Of a stretch of 64,000 bases of DNA, positions 1 through 8,259 are shown piece by piece (within the stretch, counting starts at the first letter, position 1; each line of letters starts with the position of its first letter). The position numbers and the translations under genes are program-made. Source of the stretch: Mycolicibacterium llatzerense (GTDB lineage Bacteria; Actinomycetota; Actinomycetes; Mycobacteriales; Mycobacteriaceae); the NCBI RefSeq assembly GCF_000878195.1, contig NZ_JXST01000010.1, positions 62,001 through 126,000 of the forward strand. Reading direction: 5' to 3'. The notes beneath the pieces were generated by a model. The model was not told the DNA's origin. It was given only the letters and a program-made list of their open reading frames with translations, and did not search any database.

Positions 1-2
1 CG

Positions 3-551
3 ATGATCTCGTCCTGGGGCGGCATGAGCCCGCCCAAGGACCTCAGCATGGTCAAGCCGATCGAACGGATTCTGCACAGCGGCCTGTTTGGTCCGTGGGA
101 CCGGCCCGACATCAAGGGCATCCTGCCCGACGAGCTTCCGCCGGCCGTCAACCCGGCGCGGCAGAAGACCTGGGGCCAGGACTCTTTCGAGTTCTTCCCC
201 AACTTCACGCTGTTGCTGTGGGTTCCCGGTTGGTACCTCACCTACAACTACTGGCCCACAGGCGTGGACAGCCACATCTTCGAGGCGAACCTCTACTTCG
301 TCCCTCCGAAGAACACCCGGCAACGACTCTCGCAGGAACTGGCGGCGGTGACCTTCAAGGAGTACGCCCTGCAGGACGCCAACACTTTGGAGGCCACCCA
401 GACTCAGATCGGCACCCGAGCGGTCACCGAATTCCCGTTGTGCGATCAGGAGATTCTGCTGCGCCACCTGCACCACACCGCGCACAAGTATGTCGACGGC
501 TACAAGTCTGAGCAGTCCGTGACGACGAATGGGAGAGTTGCACATGTCTGA
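3..551 (+). CDS. Rieske-type ring-hydroxylating oxygenase large subunit, C-terminal part (cut by window edge)
   Basis: The reading frame is open to the left edge, so only about the last 180 residues of a larger protein are present. They look like the catalytic domain of an aromatic-ring-hydroxylating oxygenase alpha subunit: a beta-rich stretch (FEFFPNFTLLLWVPGW, then LTYNYWPTG) followed by a helix containing LQDANTLE, whose Asp is a candidate third ligand of the mononuclear iron. The Rieske domain would lie upstream of the window. The stop overlaps the next start by 8 bp, so the two are probably cotranscribed. Family members hydroxylate aromatic or alicyclic substrates using electrons from a reductase and ferredoxin. 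The substrate is unknown. Confidence 0.8.
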   Translation: MISSWGGMSPPKDLSMVKPIERILHSGLFGPWDRPDIKGILPDELPPAVNPARQKTWGQDSFEFFPNFTLLLWVPGWYLTYNYWPTGVDSHIFEANLYFVPPKNTRQRLSQELAAVTFKEYALQDANTLEATQTQIGTRAVTEFPLCDQEILLRHLHHTAHKYVDGYKSEQSVTTNGRVAHV

Positions 552-882
552 GACAGCTTTGCTGCCAGCAGAATTCGCCGACCTCGAGCGGTTCTCCGAC
601 TGGATTCTGGCGACGGAGCCCGAGCGCTACGCCAAGCGGCTGGCATCCAGCATGGCCGAGATGCAGGACCTCTACGACGTCGGCCTGGCCCGGCTGGAAG
701 AGGTCATGGTCTACCTGGACGCCCGATTCCCCTTGCACGACATGCCAGATGACGCCAAGCGGTTGATGCACCTGATGCAGTCGGTCGTCATGGTGTCCTT
801 CCCGGTCGAGGTGTGGAAGCAGCCGCGCGTCCTCGACAGCGGTGCTGCGTGGGTCGAGCTCATCAAGGAGCCGGTGGTCTAG
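544..882 (+). CDS. Small conserved hypothetical protein downstream of Rieske oxygenase
   Basis: A 112-residue acidic protein with no signal peptide or membrane segment. The ATG at 544 is preferred over an in-frame ATG at 529 because GGGAGAG lies just upstream of 544. It overlaps the oxygenase stop by 8 bp and is followed 3 bp later by the amidohydrolase GTG, so it sits inside a tight operon. The sequence is helical and amphipathic, with FADLERFSDWI near the N-terminus. I do not recognise the family. The position suggests an accessory or small subunit for the oxygenase or the amidohydrolase, but that is inference from context only. Confidence 0.7.
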   Translation: MSETALLPAEFADLERFSDWILATEPERYAKRLASSMAEMQDLYDVGLARLEEVMVYLDARFPLHDMPDDAKRLMHLMQSVVMVSFPVEVWKQPRVLDSGAAWVELIKEPVV

Positions 883-885
883 ACC

Positions 886-2097
886 GTGCTCACTCTCAAA
901 GCCGCTGGGCTGCTTGACGTCGACGCCGGGGAGATCGTTCGCCCGGGCATCGTGCGCGTCGACGGTGACCGGATCGTGGGAGTGGGAGGTCCGGTCGCAG
1001 GTGAGGTGATCGACCTCGGCGACGCGATCCTGCTGCCGGGCCTGATGGACATGGAGGTCAACCTCCTGATGGGCGGCCGAGGCGAAAACCCCGGCTTGTC
1101 CCAGGTTCAGGACGATCCGCCGACCCGGGTGCTGCGCGCGGTCGGCAATGCGCGCCGGACCCTCCGCGCGGGGTTCACCACGGTGCGAAACCTCGGCCTG
1201 TTCGTCAAGACCGGTGGATATCTGCTCGACGTCGCGCTGGGCAAGGCGATCGACGCCGGCTGGATCGACGGACCACGCATCGTGCCGGCCGGCCACGCCA
1301 TCACCCCGACCGGCGGCCACCTGGACCCCACGATGTTCGCCGCGTTCGCCCCCAACACGCTCGAACTCACCATCGAAGAAGGCATCGCCAACGGCGTCGA
1401 CGAGATCCGCAAGGCGGTCCGCTACCAGATCAAGCACGGCGCCCAGCTGATCAAGGTCTGCTGTTCGGGCGGCGTCATGTCGATGACCGGACCGCCTGGC
1501 GCACAGCACTATTCGGACGAGGAACTGTGCGCGATCGTCGACGAGGCACATCGGCGTGGCCTGCGCGTCGCCGCACATACACACGGCGCCGAAGCGGTCA
1601 TGCATGCCGTCGACGCCGGCATCGACTGCATCGAACACGGCTTCCTGATCGATGACGAGGCCATCGCCTCGATGGTCCAGCACGGCACCTTCCTGGTGAG
1701 CACCCGGCGGCTGGCCGACGCCATGGACGTCTCGCACGCCCCACCCGAACTGCAGGCCAAGGCAGCCGAGATGTTTCCCATCGCACGCAAGTCGATCCTG
1801 GCCGCATACGAAGCCGGGGTGAAGGTCGCAGTCGGCACCGACGCACCGGCCATCCCGCACGGCAAGAACGCCGACGAACTCGTCACTCTCGTCGAGTTGG
1901 GCCTGCCGCCGCTGGCGGTGCTCCGGGGCGCCACCACCATCGCGGCCGACCTGCTCAATGTCACCGACCGCGGCCGAATCGCCGAAGGCCTGCTCGCCGA
2001 CATCATCGCCGTGCCGTCAGATCCGTTGTCCGACATCAGCGTTACGCAACACGTCAGCTTCGTGATGAAAGGGGGAAAGGTCTATGTCGACAACTGA
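886..2097 (+). CDS. Amidohydrolase-superfamily protein (imidazolonepropionase/prolidase-like) with altered metal site
   Basis: 403 residues, GTG start 3 bp after the previous stop. The fold is that of a metal-dependent amidohydrolase: an N-terminal beta-sandwich strand, then LLPGLMD, a TIM barrel, and a C-terminal AEGLLADIIAV strand that closes the sandwich. Visible metal-site residues are Lys190 (LIKVCC), His231 and His233 (VAAHTHG), His251 (CIEHG) and Asp319 (VGTDAP). The usual HxH pair after GLxD is missing: the sequence reads D55-M-E57-V-N59. The protein may bind one metal only, or may have a different chemistry. It is cotranscribed with the flanking genes; its stop overlaps the next gene by 14 bp. 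Probable role: hydrolysis of an amide, lactone or ring intermediate. Confidence 0.8.
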   Translation: MLTLKAAGLLDVDAGEIVRPGIVRVDGDRIVGVGGPVAGEVIDLGDAILLPGLMDMEVNLLMGGRGENPGLSQVQDDPPTRVLRAVGNARRTLRAGFTTVRNLGLFVKTGGYLLDVALGKAIDAGWIDGPRIVPAGHAITPTGGHLDPTMFAAFAPNTLELTIEEGIANGVDEIRKAVRYQIKHGAQLIKVCCSGGVMSMTGPPGAQHYSDEELCAIVDEAHRRGLRVAAHTHGAEAVMHAVDAGIDCIEHGFLIDDEAIASMVQHGTFLVSTRRLADAMDVSHAPPELQAKAAEMFPIARKSILAAYEAGVKVAVGTDAPAIPHGKNADELVTLVELGLPPLAVLRGATTIAADLLNVTDRGRIAEGLLADIIAVPSDPLSDISVTQHVSFVMKGGKVYVDN

Positions 2098-2500
2098 CGA
2101 GATCGTCGCGATCCAGCAGCTCCTCGCCAAGTACGCGGTCACCATCACCCAGGGCGACATCGACGGTCTGGTGTCGGTGTTCACTCCCGACGGCACCTAC
2201 AGCGCGTTCGGCGATACGTACCCACTGGACCGGTTTCCCGAATTGGTCGACGCGGCGCCCAAAGGCCTGTTCATGACCGGGACCGCACTGGTCGACCTCG
2301 ACGGCGACACCGCGACCGGAACCCAGCCCCTGTGCTTCGTCGAGCACTCCAGCCACGACATGAGGATCGGCTACTACCGCGATACCTACGTCCGCACCGA
2401 CGACGGCTGGCGATTGCGCACCAGGGCAATGACTTTCATCCGGCGCAGTGGCGAACACGACTCCGGCAAGCCGCACGCGGTAGGCCGCCCCCGCCCGTGA
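2084..2500 (+). CDS. SnoaL/NTF2-like protein
   Basis: 138 residues. The ATG at 2084 is preceded by GGGGGAAAGG. The sequence fits the NTF2/SnoaL-like cone-shaped alpha+beta fold: an N-terminal helix (EIVAIQQLLAKYAVTITQGDIDGLVSVFTPDGTY is characteristic, shown here only as the IQQLLAKYA and FTPDGTY parts), then beta strands ending in YVRTDDGWRLRTR. Members act as small isomerases, dehydratases, hydrolases or binding proteins in steroid, polyketide and aromatic pathways. It overlaps the amidohydrolase by 14 bp and its TGA overlaps the next GTG (GTGA), so translation is likely coupled. The exact reaction cannot be assigned. Confidence 0.75.
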   Translation: MSTTDEIVAIQQLLAKYAVTITQGDIDGLVSVFTPDGTYSAFGDTYPLDRFPELVDAAPKGLFMTGTALVDLDGDTATGTQPLCFVEHSSHDMRIGYYRDTYVRTDDGWRLRTRAMTFIRRSGEHDSGKPHAVGRPRP

Positions 2501-3609
2501 CCGAGACAGCCGAGTTTCGCGCCAACCTGTCCGCCTGGCTCGACGAGCACGATCTCACCCCGGGGCCCGACCACTCGCTCGAAGGGCACATCCGCCAGTT
2601 CGCGCGAGTGCAGAAGGCGCTGTACGACGCCGGGTGGAGCCGCTACGGCTGGCCCGAACACGCCGGCGGGCTCGGCGGCCCCGCCATGCTGCGCGCCGTC
2701 GTCGGCGAAGAGGTGGTCGGCCGGCGGCTCGCCGAGCCCGGCCCGTACTCGATGCTCGAGGTGCTGGCACCGACGATGATCGACTACGCATCGCCCGAGT
2801 TGGCCGCCAAGATGGTGCCGAAGCTGCTCAGCGGCGAAGAACAATGGTGCCAAGGGTTTTCCGAACCCGGCTCGGGCAGTGACCTGGCCTCCCTAACCAC
2901 CCGCGCCGTGCAGCGCGGTGACAAGTGGATCATCAACGGCCAGAAGGTGTGGACCAGCTTCGCGCAGTTCTCGCACCGGTGCATCCTGCTGACCCGCACC
3001 GGCGACGCGGACACCCCGAACCACCAAGGCATCACCGCGTTCTTCGTCGACATGGACTCCCCCGGGATCACCGTGCGGCCGCTGCGCACCATGCACGACG
3101 TCGACGAGTTCTGCGAGGTCTACTTCGACGACGTCGAGGTAGACCCGAGCCGGATGCTCGGAAAGCCCGGCGACGGTTGGCAACTCGCGATGGACCTGCT
3201 CCCCTACGAGCGCTCGACCTGCTTCTGGCAGCGCATCGCCTACCTGTACTCGCGGTTCGACGCCCTGATCCACGACGTCAAGAACCAGGGGCAGCCCGTG
3301 GATTCCGATCTGGGCGAGGTATTTCTGGCTCTACATACATTGCGCTGCCGCTCCCGGGCCACCCAGCACCGGTTGGCCGAGGGGCACAAGCTGGGCCCAG
3401 ACACCTCGATCGACAAAGTGCTACTGGCCGGTGCCGAACAACGGCTCTACGATGCCGCGCGCGATCTGCTGCCCGGTGTCGTCGAACTCGACGAAACCCC
3501 TTGGCGCACCGAATACCTGTACTCGCGAGCCGCCACCATCTACGGCGGAACCGCCGAGGTGCAGCGCAACATCATCGCCCGCCGGCTGCTCGATCTCGGG
3601 AAGGAGTGA
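2497..3609 (+). CDS. Acyl-CoA dehydrogenase, large (FAD-binding) subunit of a split enzyme
   Basis: 370 residues from a GTG that overlaps the preceding TGA (GTGA). An upstream extension of the frame to 2332 would lie inside the previous gene and is not used. Typical acyl-CoA dehydrogenase blocks are present: WCQGFSEPGSGSDLASL (flavin and substrate loop), KWIINGQKVWTS, and the C-terminal GGTAEVQRNIIARRLL. The usual Gly-x-Gly-x-x-x-Glu segment that carries the MCAD-type catalytic Glu is not seen. It is followed 2 bp later by a short partner that does carry it, which fits the heterotetrameric alpha2beta2 acyl-CoA dehydrogenases known from mycobacterial steroid side-chain degradation. Probable role: dehydrogenation of a bulky acyl-CoA. 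Confidence 0.85.
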   Translation: MTETAEFRANLSAWLDEHDLTPGPDHSLEGHIRQFARVQKALYDAGWSRYGWPEHAGGLGGPAMLRAVVGEEVVGRRLAEPGPYSMLEVLAPTMIDYASPELAAKMVPKLLSGEEQWCQGFSEPGSGSDLASLTTRAVQRGDKWIINGQKVWTSFAQFSHRCILLTRTGDADTPNHQGITAFFVDMDSPGITVRPLRTMHDVDEFCEVYFDDVEVDPSRMLGKPGDGWQLAMDLLPYERSTCFWQRIAYLYSRFDALIHDVKNQGQPVDSDLGEVFLALHTLRCRSRATQHRLAEGHKLGPDTSIDKVLLAGAEQRLYDAARDLLPGVVELDETPWRTEYLYSRAATIYGGTAEVQRNIIARRLLDLGKE

Positions 3610-3610
3610 C

Positions 3611-4420
3611 ATGCCCGCACACCTCGACGCCGAGTCACTCGCGCTGCTGGAAGACACTCTGCGCAAGACGATGCTGACGTTGTCCGGCCCCGAGCTGGAC
3701 ACCGCACTCACCGAGCTCGGCTGGGCCGAGATGCTCTCCGACATGGCCGACGTGGCGGTGCCACTGGTGTTTCGACTGCTCGGCGAAACCGGTTCACACG
3801 CTTCGGTTCTCATGGATGTGGTGCTGCATGCCACCGGCAACACCATCGGTGACACCGTCGAACTGCCGCTGCCGTACACAGGCAACACGTGGGTGGTGTG
3901 GGACCGCGGCGCTGCCGGGGTGGACTCGACACTCGGCGGTTTGCCGCTGCGACGCGAGGACGAGGGGTATCCCATTCGCGTGGCCGAGGCCCGTATTGCC
4001 GTGGGCTGGTGGCTGGTCGGCTCGGCCCGGGCGATGCTGTCGCTGGCTCGTCAACACGCGCTGGACCGGGTGCAGTTCGGTCGGCCCATCGCCGGTTTCC
4101 AGGCGATCCGGCACCGGCTGGCAGAAACACTCGTCGCCATCGAGGGCGCCGAAGCGACCCTGACCGTGCCAATGGTGGACAGCCCTGATCTGATCGCGCT
4201 GCTCGCCAAAGCCGCGGCAGGCAAGGCAGCGCTGACCGCGGCGAAGAACTGCCAGCAGGTGCTCGCCGGCATCGGGTTCACCGCAGAGCACGATCTGCAC
4301 CACCATGTGAAGCGGGTACTGGTACTCGACGGATTGCTGGGCAGCTCAAGGGAACTCACCAAGAAGGCCGGCGGCGGCCTGCGGGCCCGGGGTTCAGCGC
4401 CGCGGCTCGCTCACCTGTAG
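3611..4420 (+). CDS. Acyl-CoA dehydrogenase, small subunit of a split enzyme
   Basis: 269 residues. The ATG at 3611 follows AAGGAGTGAC, a good ribosome site only 2 bp after the partner's stop. Recognisable parts are ARIAVGWWLVGSARAMLSLA, DRVQFGRPIAGFQAIRH and, near the C-terminus, GIGFTAEHDLHHHVKR. The Glu of TAEH lines up by eye with MCAD Glu376, the catalytic base, so this subunit probably supplies it. The N-terminal helical domain is short and divergent, as is usual for the beta subunit. It forms a pair with 2497-3609 and is the last gene of this plus-strand operon, convergent with the gene ending at 4500. Confidence 0.83.
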   Translation: MPAHLDAESLALLEDTLRKTMLTLSGPELDTALTELGWAEMLSDMADVAVPLVFRLLGETGSHASVLMDVVLHATGNTIGDTVELPLPYTGNTWVVWDRGAAGVDSTLGGLPLRREDEGYPIRVAEARIAVGWWLVGSARAMLSLARQHALDRVQFGRPIAGFQAIRHRLAETLVAIEGAEATLTVPMVDSPDLIALLAKAAAGKAALTAAKNCQQVLAGIGFTAEHDLHHHVKRVLVLDGLLGSSRELTKKAGGGLRARGSAPRLAHL

Positions 4421-4499
4421 CGGTCACCTCCAGCTGATCCTGCATCCAGGGCCATCCGCCTCGACCTTTTGCGCCGCAGCCGCAGGGTCAACGGCGGCA

Positions 4500-5672
4500 T
4501 CACCTCGGCAGGCCGAGCACCCGCTGGGCGATGATGTTGCGCTGGATTTCCGACGTACCACCTGCGATGGTGCCTGCGAAGCTGCGGACGTAACGATCGA
4601 ACCAACTCCCGGCATGCGGGTCGAGGTTCAGCGGCACATGCGGTGACGTCATGGCCGGGTGGATGAGGGCATCGGAGCCCGCGACATCCATCGCGAGTTC
4701 GGATGCGGACTGCACCGCTTCTGAGCCAAGGAATTTCAGCACCGACATCCGCGCCACGTCTTCCTGGCCGCGTGCAGCTCGGGCCAGCGCCGCCGACCCG
4801 AGCAGGCGCAACGACTGGTTGTCCATGACCAACGTGGCGAACCGATCGCGGTCCCGCGCTGTCGTCGGCGTGATGTCCTCGACGAAGTCCTGCAGTCGGT
4901 CGGCGAACCCCATCCACAGCATCGTGCGCTCGTGGCCCAGCGACCCGTTGGCGACCCGCCAGCCCTCGTTCAGCGGCCCGACGAGATTCTCGACGGGAAC
5001 CCGGGCGTCGGTGAAGAACACTTCGTTGAAGTCGAGATCGTCGGCGTCACAAGCGGAGGCGAACGGCCGCCGCACAACGCCCGCGGTGTCCGTCGGTACC
5101 AACAGCACGCTGATGCCCTGGTGTTTGGGCGCGTCGGGATCGGTACGGACGAACGTCAGGATGACGTCCGCATCGTGCGCTCCGGAGGTCCACACCTTCT
5201 GCCCGTTCAGCACGAAATGGTCCCCGTCACGGACCGCACGCGTCGACAGTGATGCGAGATCCGATCCCGCACCGGGCTCGCTCATGCCCAGCGCTGCCGT
5301 CTTCTCGGCACGCAGAATCGGTACGGCCCAACGTTGTTTCTGTTCGGGCGTACCGAAGGTCAGCAGCGATGCCGCGATGATGCCGACACCCTGCGGGTTG
5401 AAGCTGTGGTGAATCCGGCGCTTGGACATCTCCTCCTGATGCACGTACTGCTGCAGCAGGGTGGCGTTGCGTCCGCCGAACTCGGGCGCATTTCCAGGCA
5501 GCAGCCAGCCGTTGTCGAACAGCAGACACTGCCAGCGGCGCGCCCAGTCCGGGATGTGTGCGGTCGATCGGGGCCGCTCGACCGACGCTGCCTCCGACGG
5601 CAGATGCGTTTCGAGAAAGTCGATGAACTCTGCCCGGAACGCCTCGACGTCCTCGTCGAACGTCAGCTGCAT
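4500..5672 (-). CDS. Acyl-CoA dehydrogenase, large-subunit type, without adjacent partner
   Basis: 390 residues. All large-subunit landmarks are present: GMSEPGAGSDLASLSTRA, HFVLNGQKVWTSGAHDAD, and C-terminal GGTSEIQRNIIAQRVLG. The MCAD-type GxGxTxE segment is absent, as in the other large subunits of this window, but here no small subunit is encoded next to it. It may use a differently placed Glu (as isovaleryl-CoA dehydrogenase does) or pair with a subunit from elsewhere. Its start is 31 bp from a perfect GAGAAT-N3-ATTCTC repeat (5703-5717) and it diverges from the TetR gene at 5834, so it is probably a direct target of that regulator. Confidence 0.85.
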   Translation of the reverse strand: MQLTFDEDVEAFRAEFIDFLETHLPSEAASVERPRSTAHIPDWARRWQCLLFDNGWLLPGNAPEFGGRNATLLQQYVHQEEMSKRRIHHSFNPQGVGIIAASLLTFGTPEQKQRWAVPILRAEKTAALGMSEPGAGSDLASLSTRAVRDGDHFVLNGQKVWTSGAHDADVILTFVRTDPDAPKHQGISVLLVPTDTAGVVRRPFASACDADDLDFNEVFFTDARVPVENLVGPLNEGWRVANGSLGHERTMLWMGFADRLQDFVEDITPTTARDRDRFATLVMDNQSLRLLGSAALARAARGQEDVARMSVLKFLGSEAVQSASELAMDVAGSDALIHPAMTSPHVPLNLDPHAGSWFDRYVRSFAGTIAGGTSEIQRNIIAQRVLGLPR

Positions 5673-5702
5673 ATCAGCAAACCCTTCCCGAGATCAGTAC
5701 TT

Positions 5703-5717
5703 GAGAATACCATTCTC
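5703..5717. promoter_or_regulatory. Motif A operator, perfect copy (GAGAATACCATTCTC)
   Basis: A perfect 6-3-6 inverted repeat in the 161-bp gap between the divergent acyl-CoA dehydrogenase (start 5672) and TetR (start 5834) genes. The same half-sites recur in other promoter gaps of the window (6489, 13703, 18634). Size and symmetry fit a TetR-dimer site. The adjacent TetR is the natural candidate binder. A looser GAGAAGG/CCTTCTC pair at 5753 and 5783 lies in the same gap. Confidence 0.75.
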
Positions 5718-5833
5718 CTCATGAGACAGTTACGATCTCCGACACCGGACATGAGAAGGCCCGTGCCGAACGGTTACCAGGCCCTTCTCAGGTACAGTTC
5801 ATGCATGTTCTCCGCTGATGACATGGGTGTACT

Positions 5834-6490
5834 GTGACCAGCCCTACGGAAGATCCGGCCTGGAAGCAGCGCGCTGTCGAACGCTCCATCAAGACGGCGA
5901 AACTCCGGGCAGCCCAACGAGTCCAGCGATTCCTGGACGCGGCCCAGTCGATCATCATCGAAAAGGGCAGCACGGACTTCACCGTCCAAGAGGTCGTCGA
6001 CCGCTCCCGCCAGTCGCTGCGAAGCTTCTACCTGCAGTTCGACGGCAAGCATGAACTCCTCTTGGCGCTATTCGAAGATGCGATGAGCCGCGCGGCCGAC
6101 CAAATCCGGGCCGCCGCCGACAGCGAGACCGACCCCCTGCAGCGCCTGAAGATCGCCATCGAGCTGCTCTACGAACTGTGCCGCCCCGACCCAGCGGCCA
6201 AGCGCCCCCTGTTCACCGACTTCGCCCCCCGCCTCCTGGTGACTCACCCGGCGGAGGTGAAGATTGCCCACGCTCCGCTGGTGGCACTACTCGCCGAGTT
6301 GATGGAAAGTGCCAGTGCCGCAGGCGAACTGCGCTCGACGGTCAACCCCCGACGGATGGCAGCGATGGCCATGCAGACAGTGATGTTCATTGCCCAATCC
6401 AGCGGCGGCGAAGACGAGGCAACCGTCCACCCCATCACCAGCGACGAAGTCTGGGACTTCGTCGCGAATGGCTTTGCCGCACAAAAGTGA
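5834..6490 (+). CDS. TetR-family transcriptional regulator, candidate regulator of the motif A set
   Basis: 218 residues, GTG start. The N-terminal helix-turn-helix is visible at about residues 45-75 (FTVQEVVDRSRQSLRSFYLQF, given here in part as VQEVVDRS and RSFYLQF), followed by the GKHELLLALFEDAM helix typical of TetR proteins and a variable ligand-binding domain. It is divergent from the acyl-CoA dehydrogenase gene, with a motif A copy in the shared gap, and is followed by another copy directly at its stop codon. TetR proteins in such clusters are usually repressors released by an acyl-CoA or other pathway intermediate. That it binds motif A is inferred from position. Confidence 0.88.
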   Translation: MTSPTEDPAWKQRAVERSIKTAKLRAAQRVQRFLDAAQSIIIEKGSTDFTVQEVVDRSRQSLRSFYLQFDGKHELLLALFEDAMSRAADQIRAAADSETDPLQRLKIAIELLYELCRPDPAAKRPLFTDFAPRLLVTHPAEVKIAHAPLVALLAELMESASAAGELRSTVNPRRMAAMAMQTVMFIAQSSGGEDEATVHPITSDEVWDFVANGFAAQK

Positions 6491-6503
6491 GAATTGGGTT
6501 CTC
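6489..6503. promoter_or_regulatory. Motif A operator (GAGAATTGGGTTCTC)
   Basis: One mismatch from the motif A consensus, and itself part of a perfect GTGAGAA-N5-TTCTCAC repeat at 6487-6505. It starts on the last base pair of the TetR stop codon and lies 30 bp before the GTG of the thioesterase, where it would block that promoter. Confidence 0.65.
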
Positions 6504-6533
6504 ACATTCAAGAATTTGACTTACACTGCGTAG

Positions 6534-7334
6534 GTGCCCGACCTGTGGACCGATCTTCTCGATTGCCTGAATCTCGCTCCGCAGTCGTCTGACGACGCCG
6601 GCCGCTTCACGGGACGTAACCAGACCCTGGAGTATCACCGGGTTTTCGGCGGACAACTACTCGGACAGTTCGTCCGCGCCGCCTGCCTGTCCACGCCCGA
6701 CAAGGCGATCAAATCCATCCACGCGGTGTTTCCGCGTGAGGGCCGCGCCGACGAGCCGATCACCTACGAGGTGATGCGCCACCACGAGGGCCGCTCTTTC
6801 GCGACGCTGTCGATCGTCGCCTCCCAGAGCAAGGGCGCGGTCGCGACCGCGTCGATCTCGATGCACGCCGTCGACGACGGCCACGATCAGCAGTTCGTCG
6901 ACTCCGTCCCAACCGTTCTCGGTCCCGAGCACGAAGCGAAGATCGATCTGATCCCCTGGGAGACCCGCTCCCTCGACAGCCTCGACACAACCGCAGTCGG
7001 CCCGGCCGAATACGCGCTCTGGATGCGGACTCCCGCCGTCGACGCGGAGCTCGCGCCCGCGCTCGCCGCATACGCCACCGACCTGACGTTGATCGGCACC
7101 GCGATCCGTCCGCTCGACGGTTTGAGCCAGCGCGGCAACGGCACCGCCTTCACCTCCGCGGTGACCTCCCACACGCTGTGGTTCCATCGCCCGTTCCGCA
7201 CCGATGACTGGCTGCTGCTGCGCCAGCACAGCCCGCTGGCGGCACACAGTCGGTGCTTCGGCCGCGGCGACATCCTGACCGCCGAGGGCGCACTGGTCGC
7301 CTCCTATGCGCAGGAAGCCCTCCTCCGGCTGTAG
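6534..7334 (+). CDS. Acyl-CoA thioesterase, TesB-like double hotdog
   Basis: 266 residues, GTG start. The sequence matches the acyl-CoA thioesterase II family: RFTGRNQTLEYHRVFGGQLLGQ near the N-terminus (quoted in part as YHRVFGGQLLGQ), VFPREGRADEPITYEV, HHEGRSFATLS, and the second hotdog with TLWFHRPFRTDDWLLL and the C-terminal GRGDILTAEGALVASYAQE. These cytosolic enzymes hydrolyse acyl-CoA thioesters and probably relieve CoA trapping by dead-end intermediates. A motif A copy sits just upstream, separating it from the TetR gene. The SDR 55 bp downstream may share the transcript. A paralogue lies at 58776-59633. Confidence 0.85.
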   Translation: MPDLWTDLLDCLNLAPQSSDDAGRFTGRNQTLEYHRVFGGQLLGQFVRAACLSTPDKAIKSIHAVFPREGRADEPITYEVMRHHEGRSFATLSIVASQSKGAVATASISMHAVDDGHDQQFVDSVPTVLGPEHEAKIDLIPWETRSLDSLDTTAVGPAEYALWMRTPAVDAELAPALAAYATDLTLIGTAIRPLDGLSQRGNGTAFTSAVTSHTLWFHRPFRTDDWLLLRQHSPLAAHSRCFGRGDILTAEGALVASYAQEALLRL

Positions 7335-7389
7335 CGCCGGTCCCAACAAACGGTAAATATCCACTGCTAGTGAGGAATTGAGGCATCAC

Positions 7390-8235
7390 ATGGCCGGAAG
7401 AGTCGAAGGTAAGGTCGCGTTCATCACCGGGGCGGCCCGTGGCCAGGGCCGGGCCCACGCGGTACTGCAAGCCACCGAAGGCGCTGACATCATCGCGGTC
7501 GACATCTGCGGGCCGATCAGACCTGGTGAAGAGTCCGCCATCCCGGCGTCCACCCCAGAGGATCTCGCCGAGACCGCCAGTCTGGTCAAGGGTCTCGGCC
7601 GCCGGATTTTCACCGCTCAGGTCGACGTGCGCGACTTCGACGCACTGAAATCCGCGGTGGATGCGGGCGTCGAGGAACTGGGCCGTCTCGACACCATCAT
7701 CGCCAACGCCGGCATCGGCAACGGCGGCAACCTGCTGCACGAAACCAGCATGCTGGACTGGAACGAGATGATCGACACCAACCTCTCGGGCGTCTGGAAG
7801 ACCGTGAAAGCGGCTGTCCCACATGTCATCGCCGGCGGTCGCGGCGGCTCCATCGTGCTGACCAGTTCGGTCGGCGGACTGAAGGCGTACCCGATGTGCG
7901 GTAACTACGTCGCAGCCAAACACGGGGTCGTCGGTCTGATGCGGGGATTCGCAGTCGAACTGGGATTCCACAATATCCGCGTCAACTCGGTGCACCCCAC
8001 CCACGTCGCGACCGACATGCTGCACAACGAGGGCACGTTCAAGATGTTCCGGCCCGATCTGGAGAACCCGACCGCCGACGACATGGCTCCCATCTGCCAG
8101 ATGTTCCACACCCTGCCGATTCCGTGGGTCTACGCCGAGGACATCGCCAACGCGGCACTCTTCCTGACATCCGACGATGCGCGCTACGTCACCGGTGTCA
8201 CCCTGCCGATCGACGCCGGTAGCTGCCTGAAGTAG
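7390..8235 (+). CDS. Short-chain dehydrogenase, mycofactocin-coupled (carveol dehydrogenase-like) type
   Basis: 281 residues. The ATG at 7390 is preferred over a TTG at 7378, since GAGG lies upstream and homologues begin with the MAGRVEGKVAFITGAARGQG pattern (residues 1-20). Catalytic Tyr173 and Lys177 are in YVAAK, Ser in LTSSVGG. The TGAARGQGRAHAV signature and the insertion after the second strand (about residues 40-65) are typical of the SDR subfamily whose nicotinamide cofactor stays bound and which is thought to pass electrons to mycofactocin. Likely oxidises a cyclic or terpenoid-like alcohol. It sits between the thioesterase and an epimerase-like gene on the same strand. Confidence 0.85.
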   Translation: MAGRVEGKVAFITGAARGQGRAHAVLQATEGADIIAVDICGPIRPGEESAIPASTPEDLAETASLVKGLGRRIFTAQVDVRDFDALKSAVDAGVEELGRLDTIIANAGIGNGGNLLHETSMLDWNEMIDTNLSGVWKTVKAAVPHVIAGGRGGSIVLTSSVGGLKAYPMCGNYVAAKHGVVGLMRGFAVELGFHNIRVNSVHPTHVATDMLHNEGTFKMFRPDLENPTADDMAPICQMFHTLPIPWVYAEDIANAALFLTSDDARYVTGVTLPIDAGSCLK

Positions 8236-8259
8236 CAGGCCGCCAGCAGGGTCCGGACA

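Noticed and set aside
424..1860. A 478-codon open frame on the minus strand
   Set aside because: Antisense to the amidohydrolase, which has clear family motifs; the minus-strand product has none.
5753..5789. GAGAAGG and CCTTCTC inverted pair in the TetR/acyl-CoA dehydrogenase gap
   Set aside because: Half-sites differ from motif A and the spacer is 23 bp; kept only as a remark because it may be chance in a gap that already has a perfect site.
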